Assembly: GCA_022432975.1 (NCBI GenBank)
Contig: CM039509.1
Coordinates: forward strand, 29,203,834 to 29,267,833
Length of the DNA: 64,000 nucleotides
Direction of reading: 5' to 3'
DNA from: Begonia masoniana
Taxonomy: Eukaryota > Streptophyta > Magnoliopsida > Cucurbitales > Begoniaceae
Position 1 is the first letter of the stretch; each line of letters starts with the position of its first letter. The notes beneath the pieces were generated by a model that made no database searches, was not told the origin of the DNA, and was given only the letters and a program-made list of their open reading frames with translations. The position numbers and the translations under genes were made by a program. Positions 40,424-52,915 of this stretch are shown here, in pieces.

Positions 40424-42412
40424 TTCCATCTACCTTAATTAACATTTTGTTCTCAAAATTTGACTTAGCTTATAGTCCTTGTTATTATCGTCTTAAGCCT
40501 TGCAGCTTTATACTGCGATCCAATCCATACTTATGATCAACCTCTATGGTTCTAAACAAAATCCCTAAAACCAACTGTCGTAACATTAGTCTCCCAACCA
40601 TATCCACTATGTTTGATTTGCTTAATCAAGCCCTTGGTTATGCATCGCGTGCTAGCGAACTCTACGTTTCCAATTTGAATAACCCAACTGCATTTATATG
40701 CACATAAACACTTTATATGCATATTAGCTTCCACTTAATCGTCCATAAGTTAAACTTCATTACTCTTCTGACTCGGCCTTATATTCGAGTTTCCCCGATT
40801 AAAGCCTAATTCGAGTCTTCAACTTCCTTATGAAGCAACTTCAAACTTTTCTTCCATTGAGTTTTCTCTTAGCTATTCCTTTAGATCGCATCTATGTCCA
40901 AACTTCCTAACGTTAGTTAGATCAAATAACGTCTAAAAATTTCTTCCTACTGTTAGGTTGTAACCCAAACTTCTGCGTAAGTTCATCGACTCTGTACGTA
41001 ATCGGAATGGATGCCACTTCATTTCTACATTTTCTCTAATAATAATCCCTCCTAACTATTTTATCAATAGTATCTCTTGGTCACATACTTTCCTAGGTAA
41101 CTCGCCGATTGTTGGCGACTATTTCGTCATAGGCTCCTCAACTAAGTTTCCATTGATATACCTTGCAAACCAAATCATCAAAATACCTTGAGGTCTCAAT
41201 GAGTCCAACTGGGTGCTAACGTCGCAACTCTCTTAAAATCCTCATTCCTTTATGAATAAAATTGTATAAACATCGCATTTTGTTCAAATGCTACCCTCGT
41301 ACTTATGGTTGTAATGTCATCCTCGATTACACTATGTCCTTAACCACCTATCGGGTACTGACGATTTCTACATCCCCAAAGTTCTAAACTCTTCCAACTA
41401 TGCCCTTTATCGCTCAATCACTCATACTCATACGTCCATTGACTTCACTTAGTCAATCATCACTTAAACTCTCAAACTCCTCCCTTTTTAATTTATCCAA
41501 TTTTCTTCACTTATCCTTAAGCCCACATATCATTACTTCCAATCATTCCTAAGATCTTGATACTTATAACTATACGTAATCTCTCATAAGATTTATTCCC
41601 ATAAAATTTTTCTAACTGATCTACCTTCTTCCGTTCTTCCTACCCGGGCTCTGAACACTCTTCTCAATTTCCTTACAACTATTCGTCCCACAACCTTCTT
41701 GTTTGTAAACTTGTTGTAGTTAAGTTCACATTCTTAATCCAAATCTCCTTAAGTTCTCAAATCTTACCCTTTTATTTTCTTCACGGGCATTGGCTAGTAC
41801 GAACATGCATAAACTACGCCTCAATCTTTCATCCATAACTCAGTACTGATCAATCACGTCCTCTAAAATTTCCAAGTAAAAGCCACTTCTCCTTCAAATA
41901 TTGTTTTCGTCTAAATACTTTCAACCTCATACGGATCTAAATCATACGAGTTCTTACTAGGTCTTCTATTCACTTAGACGTACTGTTGTACCTCGACAAT
42001 CTAGGGTATTCCTCAATAAGTTTCATATCTAAGCTTTGAATTTACCTTAGAAGTGTCATATTCTAAAACTCTAAGGGTTTGTCAACCAGAGTCCAGTTTC
42101 TATCTACTTAAATCTTATACCTTATACATTGTATCCCTCTAATGGTAATTAAACTCTAAGTGCACAACTTCTTATGGTTAAGTAATGGTAATCCTACTAA
42201 TGCATAACTCTCTTTCTATAAGGTATATATCATCCTATATTTAACCTACCGTATTCTCTTCGAGGTTCACCTAGAAATCCCTTCTTACACACCTTCTACC
42301 ATTCTCTTATCTCTCTATTTTCAAGCCTATTTTTATCTATCGTACAATTATTGCCTTCAAATCTTCATTCTATACTACGTCTCTATCCCAATGTCATTCA
42401 TTTCATTAACCG
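40424..42412 (-). other. Polypurine tract and non-coding interior of element E
   Basis: About 2 kb with no pol similarity in any frame, directly between the polypurine tract and the truncated gag. It aligns in blocks with I's interior, including the tail after the gag stop (minus strand GTTTTATCTTAACGGTTAAT in E, GTTTTATTTCGGCAGTTAAT in I). Confidence 0.75.
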
Positions 42413-43487
42413 TTAAGATAAAACGTCAACGTCACCAGGTTCAATACAGGCCAATAGTCACGGGGCAACCCTCTTCTGATCGGTAACTGTTCTTGGACAA
42501 TTATGGGCGTAGTGGCCTACCTCGCCACATCTAAAACATTGGTCCATCCCCAATCTACAAGCGCTAAAATGGGCCTTCTGGCACTTTCGGCATACGAGCC
42601 TCTCAGTAGATTCCTGGATTTGCTTTCGTCTACCCTGCTCGCCCTTTTCTTCATAAGGCCTCTTAACGCCTCTTTGTTGTTGTACTTGTTGTTGTCCCCT
42701 CGGTTGCCAGCCTTTATTCTGAAGTTGAGGCTAAATTTCCCGAAAGAATCCTCTAGTCGGCTCTCTCAGTTTAACACATGTCAGTTCTGCAGCCTCAAAC
42801 TCCAAAGCTCTTGCTGCAATATCGGCATAGGGTACATCCAAGATTCCAGATACTATGATGCTCTTCTGGATTTCTGGATTTAGTCTATCCATGAATTGGT
42901 GCACTTTGTCTTCGTTATCACTCACTAGGCACGATGCAAACCTAGATAAGGCCTCGAATTTCCGAATATACTCCGTAACCGTACCAGTCTGCTTTAGTTG
43001 CGTAAACTCCGTTCTTTTAGCCACTCTCACACTGCGGCTGAGGTACTTGTCATAGAATATGGTTCTAAACCGCTCCCACGTCATCACGGTCACATCTGTG
43101 GTTGCCTTGATCGTATCCCACCAGGAAACGAGCATCCAGAGCCAAATGGAAGGTGACATAAGTGACTTTCTCCCCATCCTCTACATTCGCATATGCCAAC
43201 ATATCCTCTATAGTTCGAATCCACTCCTCAGCTAAAGAGGGATCTGAAGATTGTCCATTGAACACCGGGGGTTGTAACTTTTGGAACCTCTCCATTTCTT
43301 GATTACTAGGAGCCGCCACCTTCTGAGTTCCAAGGCTTTCACGATTTATATGTGTATCAAGCTGTTGGGCTTGTTTGTCCATATGTTGTGCTTGTCTTTC
43401 GAGGTGTTGGGATTGTTGGGGAATGAACTCTCTAAGTCGATCTATTGTATAATCTCTCTCATCTCTATCATTCCCTCGACGCACCAT
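42413..43487 (-). pseudogene. Gag of element E (frameshift and stop)
   Basis: The ATG at 43487 opens a Gag like A's: Q/R-rich N-terminus, a capsid domain with EDMLAYA and FHLALDARF, and a CCHC knuckle CFRCGEVGHYAHNC (about 42545-42500). An extra base near 43125 shifts the frame inside the capsid after DARF; reading resumes in the next frame. A stop lies at about 42731 just after FFREI, where A has Gln. The reading frame finally closes at 42413-42415, right before the point where protease would begin, so it never continued into pol in this lineage. It is defective as it stands, but the capsid is present, unlike in element I. Confidence 0.88.
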
Positions 43488-43632
43488 TTTGTAAACCTAT
43501 AAAAGTTAAAGGCAATATCTCTAAGAAACCAAAACAAAGAAATCTTAAAAACATACTTACAGATGAAGAAGCATGTCCGTGTAGTGGCTTGTGCAATCGA
43601 GCAGTCTACAGAACCGATTTTAAAACCCAGGA

Positions 43633-43644
43633 GCTTTGATACCA
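43633..43644 (-). other. Primer binding site of element E (one mismatch)
   Basis: The minus strand reads TGGTATCAAAGC, where the other elements have TGGTATCAGAGC. Confidence 0.8.
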
Positions 43645-44476
43645 TAACTGTAACAGCCCTTAATTTACCCTAAATATTAAGCCTATAAATGTCATAAAAT
43701 TTTGAACTTTTCAACCAATCCATTTCATTCATTTAATCTTCTCATTTAAAATCAATTAACTCATTCAGTCGAAAGTCTATCTTATTGTGGAAACCTCAGT
43801 AAATTTTTAAACTTAGGTGTCAATGCTAAAACAATATAGACAGGTAGAGAATTAAGCGTTTCTCTTGGGTTTCTTCAATTTAAACAGTGGGGAATGACAC
43901 TTTTAAACAGGTGTCGGCAGGTTACTTCTATTGAAATCGGTCGACATGGCCTCTATAACGAGATCGGTTGACATGGCCTCTGTAACGAGATCGGTCGACA
44001 TGGTCTCTAGGTAAAATCGGTCGACATGGCCTCTGTAATGAGATCGGTCGATATGGCCTCTGTAACGAGATCAGTCGACATGGCCTCTCTAACGAGATCG
44101 GTCGAAATGGCCTCTTGGGTAAAATCGGTCGACATTTTCGGTCAACGTTTCCTTTGGTAGGACACTTAACAGACTTATGCCCTCGATCGAACATTTTTAC
44201 TAAATGGTCGATGACCTCGTTCTAAAACTATTAAAACTTATCAACTTAACAGAAACCACTTCTCTAATCGGTCGACATCATCAACCAAACTTCTCAAAGA
44301 AAACTTAACCGCATAGCCACAAACTACTGCCCGACATCAACCATACTACTTATTGATGGGTCGATGTTTTTAGTTGATGTTTTCCTTACTAAAACACTTA
44401 GCAAAACTTCACCTAGCCAATCAATCGCCATTTCGAATGATCGATCGGCAACCTCTCTGGAATCCGAATTCCAGAG

Positions 44477-44978
44477 AGCAGTCATCTCATTTCAATCGTC
44501 TCAGTCATCTCATTTCAATCGTCTCAGTCATCTCATTTCAATCGTCTCAGTCATCTCATTTCAATCGTCTCAGTCATCTCATTTCAATCGACTCAGTCAT
44601 CTCATTTCAATCGTCTCAGTCATCTCATTTCAATCGTCTCAGTCATCTCATTTCAATCGTCTCAGTCATCTCATTTCAATCGTCTCAGTCATCTCATTTC
44701 AATCGTCTCAGTCATCTCATTTCAATCGTCTCAGTCATCTCATTTCAATCGTCTCAGTCATCTCATTTCAATCGTCTCAGTCATCTCATTTCAATCGTCT
44801 CAGTCATCTCATTTCAATCGTCTCAGTCATCTCATTTCAATCGACTCAGTCATCTCATTTCAATCGTCTCAGTCATCTCATTTCAATCGTCTCAGTCATC
44901 TCATTTCAATCGTCTCAGTCATCTCATTTCAATCGTCTCAGTCATCTCATTTCAATCGTCTCAGTCATCTCATTTCAA
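44477..44978 (-). repeat. 23-bp minisatellite in right LTR of E, about 22 copies
   Basis: About 22 near-identical copies of CAGTCATCTCATTTCAATCG plus TCT, with a few TCGACT variants. Because 23 is not a multiple of 3 the array gives a 23-residue periodic peptide in all frames; these are not genes. Related seed copies sit at 45124-45230 and in the left LTR at 34390-34475. The array replaces left-LTR sequence that spans the exon side of the acceptor. Confidence 0.95.
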
Positions 44979-45008
44979 GGAACGCCCTCCTCACCGTATC
45001 GAGTTCAC

Positions 45009-45494
45009 CTACACCATAAAGATGCCTATGAGATAAATCTTAGTAAATTCTACGTAAATGACAGTGCATGAACATGTATATGCAATTTTCATTAATTCCA
45101 TTCATTCATTTTATTTATCATTTTGTATCAGTCGTCTCCTTTCAGTCGTCTCAGTCATCTCATTTCAATCGTCTCAGTCATCTCATTTCAATCGACTCAG
45201 TCATCTCATTTCAGTCGTCTATTTAAGTCGTGTCATTTCATTTTCTTTCATGAACTCGTGGATAAATCCATTTTTTATGACATTTGCAAAACGATGATGC
45301 ATGGCAATTTAATACGCAACATAAAACAAAGCACGTGTATAACATCAAAACCAAACAAGCATTTCTTATAAAACAAACTAACCCTAAACTTCCCAACCAA
45401 AACATATAAACATTCAAGGCACCAACAATCCTCAACAAACAAAACTCGACATATGGTGTAGGCGAATCGGCCACAGTAAGTCACGAGAACTTAC
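45009..45494 (-). other. Intron-like module in LTR E (right)
   Basis: Donor CAG|GTAAGTT is at 45494 and acceptor TATGGTGTAG|GTGAA at 45009, 486 bp. The closing arms are as in the left LTR. The 23-bp seed repeats lie inside. Confidence 0.6.
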
Positions 45495-46335
45495 CTGTCG
45501 TCTTTAGCGCACCGAGCTCCGTCTGCGGGCTTTGTTCACCTAGAACATTTCACAACGTCCTTTATTAAAATCGAACCTAAACCATTAAATTTTACAAACT
45601 AACAAAAATCCTAACTAAAGGAAATTTCCTAAAATTCTAATTTTCTTCTCTCGGACATTTCGTCGAGTAATTTACGCTCACGGGTCATAAACCTCCATTA
45701 ATGGAGTCTTTTTTTTTTTTTAAGTTTCCAAATTCCAAATATTAACCTAAATCCATCAAACTCACACCACCTTCAATAAAAGCTCTAATTCTTAGATCAA
45801 AAGCCTCAAATGTGCTAACCTTAATGATTTTTAGCATAACCTGACTATTTCGGCGAAAACCCTAAACGAATCCTAACTGTTTAAATCCATAAAACTCAGA
45901 AACTAATGTCCCAAAAGAATAGAATCTTACCTAGGGTCGTGATTTAGGAAGAAAACTCGGAAGAAAATCGATCGCCAGAGGACGAATCGTTGGCTGAGCG
46001 TGAAGAACCGTGAAGGAGGAGGAAAAAACGCCAATTTTTGGTGAGAAAACCCTCCCTGGATGTGTTTTACATGAAATGAAGAAGAAGAGAGGATTTTATG
46101 TTTTATAAAAATTGTTCTTCCTATTTACAAGTTTGCCACTCAATTCCCGTTTCACCTTTTTCATCATTTCGCCTATCGATTTGGATCCTCCAAAATTTCC
46201 TTATTCCACCAAATATTCCAATAAATTTATAGAGTTCTAACAAAACTTATCGTTTGCAAAACAGGATAAATTTGACATATTTACAAAAATACCATTACAT
46301 TCCAAAATCTCGTAAAGCCGAAGGACCGGGTGTTA

Positions 46336-46529
46336 AACGTATCCTTTTGGTTCGCCCACACGGATGTACCGCCATCTGGGTTCCGGTTCGTGCAGCCATC
46401 GTACACATACTTACACATCCGGGTCATCACAATCACCCCCCCTCGGGGGCCCAACGTCCTCGTTGGCCATATTTTCGGTTAGGTACAGCCTCTGATACCA
46501 TTTGTAACGACCACTTTTTCCAGCAAAAT
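46336..46529 (-). mobile_element. D: tiny TRIM, rest of left LTR, interior and start of right LTR
   Basis: Left LTR to 46431 (ends GGGTCATCACA), then a polypurine tract (minus GGGCCCCCGAGGGGGGGTGA, about 46432-46452). The interior is only about 71 bp and ends in the primer site TGGTATCAGAG (minus, 46490-46500). The right LTR starts TGTAACGACC at 46503 and is cut by C at 46530. Adding the 29 bases at 30296-30324, the LTR is about 125 bp and the whole element about 320 bp. It codes for nothing. The interior (GAGGACGTTGGGCCCCC) resembles TRIM/Cassandra interiors. Confidence 0.65.
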
Positions 46530-48290
46530 TGTCACGCCCCAAAGGGGACCCGCAACAAAACGGGGAATGACCCGACCCGAAAAGGGCTAGATCATCCGAC
46601 CCTAAATCTCATTCACTTAAAAGAACATACAGCGGAAGGGTTTATAAACTAACATAAAGTCAGGGTCCAAAATATAAATCAAACAGGTCCAACAAGAGAC
46701 ACCAGATAATGTGATGATATACGTCCAACAAAATATCCAAATACCATATGACTTACAATCTCAAAAGTCTCTAACCTCAAAAGAAAATTAAAATGAAACT
46801 TAAAGAAAGTTCTTGATCCCTTGCTGATAACTAGAACTCCTCTTGATTCGATCCTGAAAAAGTAGTCGTTTGGGGTGAGTCGACTAAACTCAATAGGGAT
46901 AGAGTTTATTTCCAGCAGTTATAAAATATTATGCAGAAATTTAATAAAATGCAGTTTTCAATTTAAATAGATGATCGGTGAAAATGGGGCCTCTCATGGA
47001 CCCCGAGCACACTGGGCCATAGGCCAAAACATCGACATCAGGCGGTCGCACACCATAATTACCCTGATCAGGTTTAGGGTTTCCCGCCCAAGGACACGGC
47101 TCTTCAGCTGTCCTATTACTTCTAGTTAAAACCACACAATTTTTATCAATGATTGAAATAATGCAGTTGATAAGTGTGTGAAAATACAATAACACAAAAT
47201 TAAATGAACAGTTTATGCCAAATAAGTGAATTTAATTAATGAATTAAAAATAATAATACTTAACCGAAAATAAAATAAATCCCTACCTCAATTGAACTTA
47301 CAACAGATCAGTACTCAATATATATCCAAGTGTCCGAGTCGATGATTCATACTTTAATTCAGTAAATTGGTACCTAGCAAAAGTAAAATCCTGCATTAAT
47401 TTTTGGGCTAACTTATCTCCTAATTTATCCTCAAAGATGGTCTACATCAAATCGTACTCAAAGCCTGCTGATTATTATTCTCATTATTTCTTCATCCAAA
47501 ATCAACAACTTAATCCACTTCCCACCGTATCAAAATTACTTACTAAAAACAAATACCCAAACCATATAGATTGAAAAACAGTACCCAACTGTTGCTAATC
47601 CAACAACGTAGAAGAGATATTTATACACTGAAAATCAATTCAAACTCTCGGTAATGATTTCCCAGTCAAAATTTCAGAGTACATCGCAATATAATTTTTG
47701 ATCTTATAGTCTATTCAGGAAAAGGCTTATCGCCCATTAATCTTACTAAAAAAAAAATCTGAGAGTTCTTTTCATTCTGCAGCAGGAAAAATCTGAGGGT
47801 ATATGAAAGGTAATTTTTCTTTTATTCTGTTTCTGCAGGATTTCATCTCCTTCCCAAATATCCTATAATCCATCAAACTCACCACAGTTCTATTATCCAA
47901 ACGAGACTTCAAGAAGAAAACGATAGAAAAGAAGAGGAAAATTTCTCACCAATTTCAAGCACCAGGGTCGAGCCTTCAATCGTCCCGCAAAGGTTGAAGA
48001 GAACAAGGCAATGAATGTTTTGAAGCAAAAATTGCTGGAATCAGAAACTAACCCGTCGCCGGCCGGTTCCCTCTTCCTGCTCTGCGTGTGGCGCTCTCAG
48101 CAGGTTAGGGGTCTCTGTGAATAAATTTTCACAGAATGAGGTTTATGAAGAATAGGTTTAAAAATTTGCCCACGTGGCTTTTAATTAGGGAACGAAAATA
48201 AAGAAGAAATAAATAAATAAATAAACTTACATTTTTCCTTCTCTCATCTCTTTGACGTTTCATTCCCCATCTGAGATGGCGGATTCCACA
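46530..48290 (-). mobile_element. Left (3') LTR of element C
   Basis: It runs from TGTCACGCCCC to GGATTCCACA and is followed by a polypurine tract at 48291-48303 (minus AAGTGGAGGAGAA). Confidence 0.92.
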
Positions 48291-50367
48291 TTCTCCTCCA
48301 CTTAATAAAATTTTGTCCTCGAAATTTGAATCAGTTAAGGTTATATCACTAAATAATTGGGGATACTTTGTTTTCATCTCCGATTCAAGTTCCCAAGTAC
48401 TTTCTCTTTCACTGTGATTCTTCCATTGCACTCTTACTAAGGGTACCTCCTGACGTCGCAGTACTTTGATGTCTCGGCTTAAAATTTTCTCAGGCCCCTC
48501 CTCATAGGAGACATCTTCCTGGATAGGTACTGCGGTCCAAGATATGACATGTGATGGATCAGAAATATATTTCCTCAACATAGAAACATGGAAGACATTA
48601 TGAACGTAGTTCAACTGTGGTGGTAAGTCCAAACGGTAAGCCACTGGACCAACTCGATCCATGATTCGAAACGGACCAGTATATCTGGGAGCTAATTTTC
48701 CTTTCACACCAAAACGACTTACACCACGACGAGGTCTTACTTTCAAAAATACAAAGTCCTCTACTTCAAACTCGACCTCTCTTCTCGAAAGATCAGCATA
48801 ACTTTTCTGGCGGCTTTGGACTATTCTCAATCTTTCTTTAATCATTTGAACTTTCTTAGTTGTCTCTCGAACCATATCGGGTCCAAGGGTAACACGTTCC
48901 TCGGTCTCAGCCCAACACAAAGGCGATCTACAAGGTCTTCCATATAAAGCTTCATAAGGTGATATTCCAATACTGGTCTGGTAACTATTGTTATAAACAA
49001 ATTCTACCAAAGGCAAATGGTTTACCCAACTATCTCCAAAATCTAAAACACATGATCTCATCATATTTTCAAGAATCTGAATAGTACGCTCCGACTGACC
49101 ATCTGTTTGAGGGTGGTGTGCTGTACTCAAATTCAATTCGGTGCCCAAGGCTTTTTGGAGAGCTTTCCAAAACTTTGATGTGAACCTCGGATCTCTATCA
49201 GAAACTATACTCGAAGGAATACCATGTAGGCGAACAATATTTTCAACATACAACTTACTTAACTTAGTCAAGGAATGGTCCATTTTGCCGACTTTGTCAA
49301 TCTATCAACAATCACCCACACGGCATCAAATTTCTGTACTGTCCTCGGCAAACCTGTTACAAAATCCATGGTAATCTTATCCCACTTCCACTCAGGAATA
49401 GGTAAGGGCTGCAATAACCCAGCTGGTCACTGGTGCTCAGCCTTAACTTGTTGACAAACCAAACATCGGGAAACATATTCTACCACATCTCGTTTCATTC
49501 CAACCCACCAATACTGACGTTTCAAGTCATGGTACATCTTTGTGCTACCTGGGTGTATAGCAAATTTGGACTTGTGGGCTTCTGTTAAAACGGCTTGTCT
49601 CAACTCTGGATCTTTCGACACCACAACTCGCCTTTTAAATAACAAAAATCCATCAGAACTAACTTGCCAACCGTCAAACTGTTCACCAAATCGGATTTTC
49701 TCAAGTCTTTCTTTCAATTCATCGTCAAATTTCTGCATATCTTTAACACGTTGAAAGAGTGTGGGGGTAGCCACCAAATTAAATACTCGAACTGTTTGAT
49801 TATCTTCTTGGTAACACAGTTCATAATCGTCTATTGTCATACACCTCTTCCAATCTTCTAACAAAAGACTAGAAAGAGACCCTTGAGGGTAACGACTCAA
49901 GGCATCAGCTACAACATTAGCTTTTCCAAGATGATACTCTAATTTAAAATCATAATCTCTCATATACTCCATCCATCGACACTGTCGGAGATTTATATCA
50001 CGCTGAGTAAATAGATGTTTTAAACTCTTATGGTCTAAAAATATCTCAAATTTAGCTCCATATAAGTAACTTCGCCAAATTTTTAAGGCAAAAATAATAG
50101 CAGCTAACTCCAAATCATGTGTAGGGTAATTCCGCTCATGCGTCCTTAACTGTCGAGATGCATATGCTATTACTTTATCTTGCTGCATTAAAACGCATCC
50201 CAAACCAACTCCAGAAGCATCTGCATATACTGCATGCAGTAAACTTTCATCAGGCACTGCTAAAACTGGTGCAGTAGTCAACCTCTTCTTAAGCTCTTCA
50301 AAGGCCATCTGACATTTATCATCCCAAACAAATTTTATATTCTTCCTGGTCAATTGAGTTAATGGCA
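48129..50367 (-). pseudogene. Pol of element C, 3' part: RNase H, integrase, chromodomain
   Basis: It continues the pol of 60068-62623 on the other side of B. RNase H ([20 protein letters not shown]) lies at about 50330-49950, the integrase zinc finger ([28 protein letters not shown]) at about 49580-49430 and the DDE core at about 49350-48950. The chromodomain-like tail (LRRQEVPLVRVQWKN) is at about 48460-48350. Lesions are a TGA stop at about 49424-49426 where relatives have Arg after KAEHQ, and a small out-of-frame deletion near 49283 after DRLTKSA. Unusually, no stop follows the tail: the frame runs through the polypurine tract and about 160 bases into the LTR, ending at 48129. Confidence 0.88.
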
Positions 50368-50599
50368 TAGTTGTAACACCCCTAATACTGTACCCATTTA
50401 CCCCGTATAAATTTTTCATTTTATTTTACACTTTAAGCGGAAACCGAATCGGAATTGAAGTCGTCAGTGTTATTTGGAAAACCATTTAAAACAAACATAA
50501 AATTGTTAATAAAACAATTAAAACTATTTAATTAAAAACTAATTTCAATTAAAACAATCGGGACGACATAACTGTCCGGCCCTAAAAACACAGGGGCAG

Positions 50600-50861
50600 C
50601 GACCAGTCGCTGCATATGTTGCAGCGACTGATCGCTGCAGCGATTCGAGCGTGCAGCATGCAGCGATCGATCTCTGCATGCTGCAGACATCGATCGCTGC
50701 ACACCCTGTGCAGCGATCATGCAGCATGCAGCGATCCTTGTTCCTTCGATCGCTTACCTTCATCACTTCTCTTATGCCATTTTTTTTCCAAGTGCTCTCT
50801 GGAAACTCCAGAGAGCAAAACCACAATCTGATCTGCTCTCTGGAATCCGATTCCAGAGAGC
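50600..50861 (-). repeat. GCAGCGATCGATC palindromes and two CTCTCTGGA hairpins, LTR B (left)
   Basis: Repeats of GCAGCGA(C/T)... and TGCATGCTGCAG palindromes are followed by perfect hairpins at 50794-50816 (GCTCTCTGGA with TCCAGAGAGC) and 50835-50861 (GCTCTCTGGAATC with GATTCCAGAGAGC). Confidence 0.88.
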
Positions 50862-51246
50862 AACAACTCCTCAAATAACACAATATTTTAAACGCAATAA
50901 AACTTCTTAAAAACGAACTGCATGGATACGTTTAAAAGTTGTCTAATCCTCCTGTTTCAAATTCCAAGCAGTTCCAGTAAAAACTATCAAAACACCAATT
51001 ATAAACAGATTTCCAAAAACGTTTAAAACATCAAATATGAACCTAACATCTAACCATATCCAAACATGTTCGTCTATACATACGTATCATCCATTAGATC
51101 CCACAAAATACTTACACCAACATCCCCAAGGGTCAAAACGCGCCGACTGATCAGCACACTCCCACTGGCCATTCTCCGTCAACTGCATCAGACTTCGAGA
51201 GGAGGAACCTCGTCCTCACCTGGCTCGATGTCACCTAAACTCTCAC

Positions 51247-51849
51247 CTACACCATACAGACACCTATGAGCTAACAGGCTCAGTAAATTCTACGTAAATG
51301 CAGATGCGTGCAGTGCATATGGAGTTCAGAAATCATGCATAACAGAGCGTCGCAGACAGTATATCACCGAGATCTCATCCCCCTAACCGAAGGGGGCCCA
51401 TCCTGCGGTCGGACTACCCCGTGCGGTTAGAGGAGGGGCGTACATGCCTACAACACGTACAGCCGTGCATAAGCCCCACCTCGCGTGACCAGATAACAGA
51501 TTACATTCATTAATTACAGTACATGAGATGTGGTATCGGCCAGACCCTTAATCGGCCCGCATGATAGATCAAGAGCCCCCAATTTCTGAGCCATATGGTT
51601 TTCAGAAAACATCGTGCAGTGCAGAAATTTGTTTTCATGCCAAGTTAAAATACGTGATGCATGGACAGTTCAATATAAAGTAAACAAACAAGCATGCGTA
51701 CCATCAAAACTGTAAATGAAATATCCTACAAAACGTTTAAACCTAACTACCCAACCAAAGCAGTTAAAACAATCAATCCTCCAAGATCCTCGACGCTAAA
51801 TCGAAGTACGGTGTAGACCAATCGGTCAGAGTAAGTCACGAGAACTTAC
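51247..51849 (-). other. Intron-like module in LTR B (left)
   Basis: Donor AAG|GTAAGTT is at 51849 and acceptor TATGGTGTAG|GTGA at 51247, 603 bp. The donor-side arm TCTACACCGTAC pairs with GTATGGTGTAGG with wobble. The right LTR (58463-59065) has the same 603 bp. Confidence 0.6.
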
Positions 51850-52915
51850 CTTGAGCGCGCTGAATCTCAAGCTTCGTCCACGGGAGTCGTGTGTCTGAGG
51901 CAAAACACGATATTTGTCGTTAAAACCAATTTAAGCTATTGACGTCCAAATCACAAACCTTAACTAAAGGATTCCTTAAAACTTCTAACTTATCTAATTG
52001 AGACATTCAAATGACTAATTCATGCTCGATGATCCAAAACTTCAATTAACGAGTTTTTCCTCAAAAACCCGAAAATCTCTAACTTTTTTAACATTTTCAC
52101 AAATTGATTTAACTTCGTCCAATAACATCTAATACGTCCAATATATACTTTACTACAACGAACCTATTAATTACGAACCCTAAATCTCAATTTCTAATAA
52201 AATCCTAACAAAACCCTAACTTTAAAACGATCCGAGAATTGAAAACTAACGCTATAGAATCATAGATCCATACCTAGGATTGCGATTGGAGGAAGAATCA
52301 CGAAGAACGGAAGTCGATCGGAGGTCGGAACGGAGGAGAATCGCTCACGGCCGAGAGAGAAAGCTCTCTGTCGTTTTCGTGAAACAGAGAAGGAGAAGAA
52401 GTGAGGGAGAAGAAAGAAAAGTTGATTTTTAATATAATTTGGTTTGACAAATTACCAAAATGCCCTTAGCTCTTATTTCTATTTTGTTTCGTCCTTCGGT
52501 TCATTAATCGTCCAACTATTCGGGGTCATCAAACTTCCTTATTTCACCAACAAGTCTAACTTACTATTTGGGATTTAACAAAACTATCCGTTCGCAAAAC
52601 GGACTTCGTTTACTATTTTTACTAAAACGTCATTTACATTACGATAGAGGTAATTACTCGGAATATAGCGTTTAATCTCCAAAAATTCTCACAATTTCTT
52701 TAAAATTCCTATTAATCGTTAGGATCGAAATGACGCTTTCCGTTTGCGAAACTGATTTGATCTGACATATTTATGAAAATGCCATTATATAATAAAATAT
52801 GAATATCATATATTAAATCAAAAATCCGTACAAGCCGGATATTACATTCTACCCACCTTATTTAGAATTTTATCCACAAAATTAAATCATACAAATAGCT
52901 CAGGATATTTAGTCA

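Larger units (their letters stand above)
30325..46335 (-). mobile_element. Element E: non-autonomous gypsy with gag only, hosting F, G and H
   Basis: Both LTRs start TGTAACAGCCCTTAATTTAC and end GGACCGGGTGTTA(CA). Without F, G and H the left LTR is about 2.55 kb and the right one about 2.69 kb. The interior (40424-43648) holds a polypurine tract, a non-coding block shared with I, a broken gag and a mutated primer site; pol is absent. No matching 5-bp duplication is visible because the right end has lost a few bases (GTGTTAAACG instead of GTGTTACA plus target). Confidence 0.88.
43649..46335 (-). mobile_element. Right (5') LTR of element E
   Basis: About 2.69 kb, the mate of the split left LTR. 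About 420 bp present in the left LTR (33820-34240) are replaced here by a 23-bp tandem array. A TATA-like box (minus TTTTTATAAAAC) is at about 46100-46112. The terminal CA has been lost. Confidence 0.9.
50373..52846 (-). mobile_element. Left (3') LTR of element B
   Basis: It starts TGTAACACCCCTAATACTG and ends GCCGGATATTACA, with the polypurine tract AAGGTGGGTAGAA (minus) following. It includes palindromes at 50600-50740 and two hairpins at 50794-50816 and 50835-50861. Confidence 0.93.

Noticed and set aside
44477..44978. CRISPR-like look of a regularly spaced short repeat
   Set aside because: Units are contiguous with no unique spacers, and the locus is plant nuclear DNA; it is a minisatellite.
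44364..45071. Open frames of about 220-235 residues with a 23-residue repeat (SSQSSHFNRLSHLIS)
   Set aside because: Produced by the 23-bp minisatellite in E's LTR, open in several frames at once; no start context or domain.
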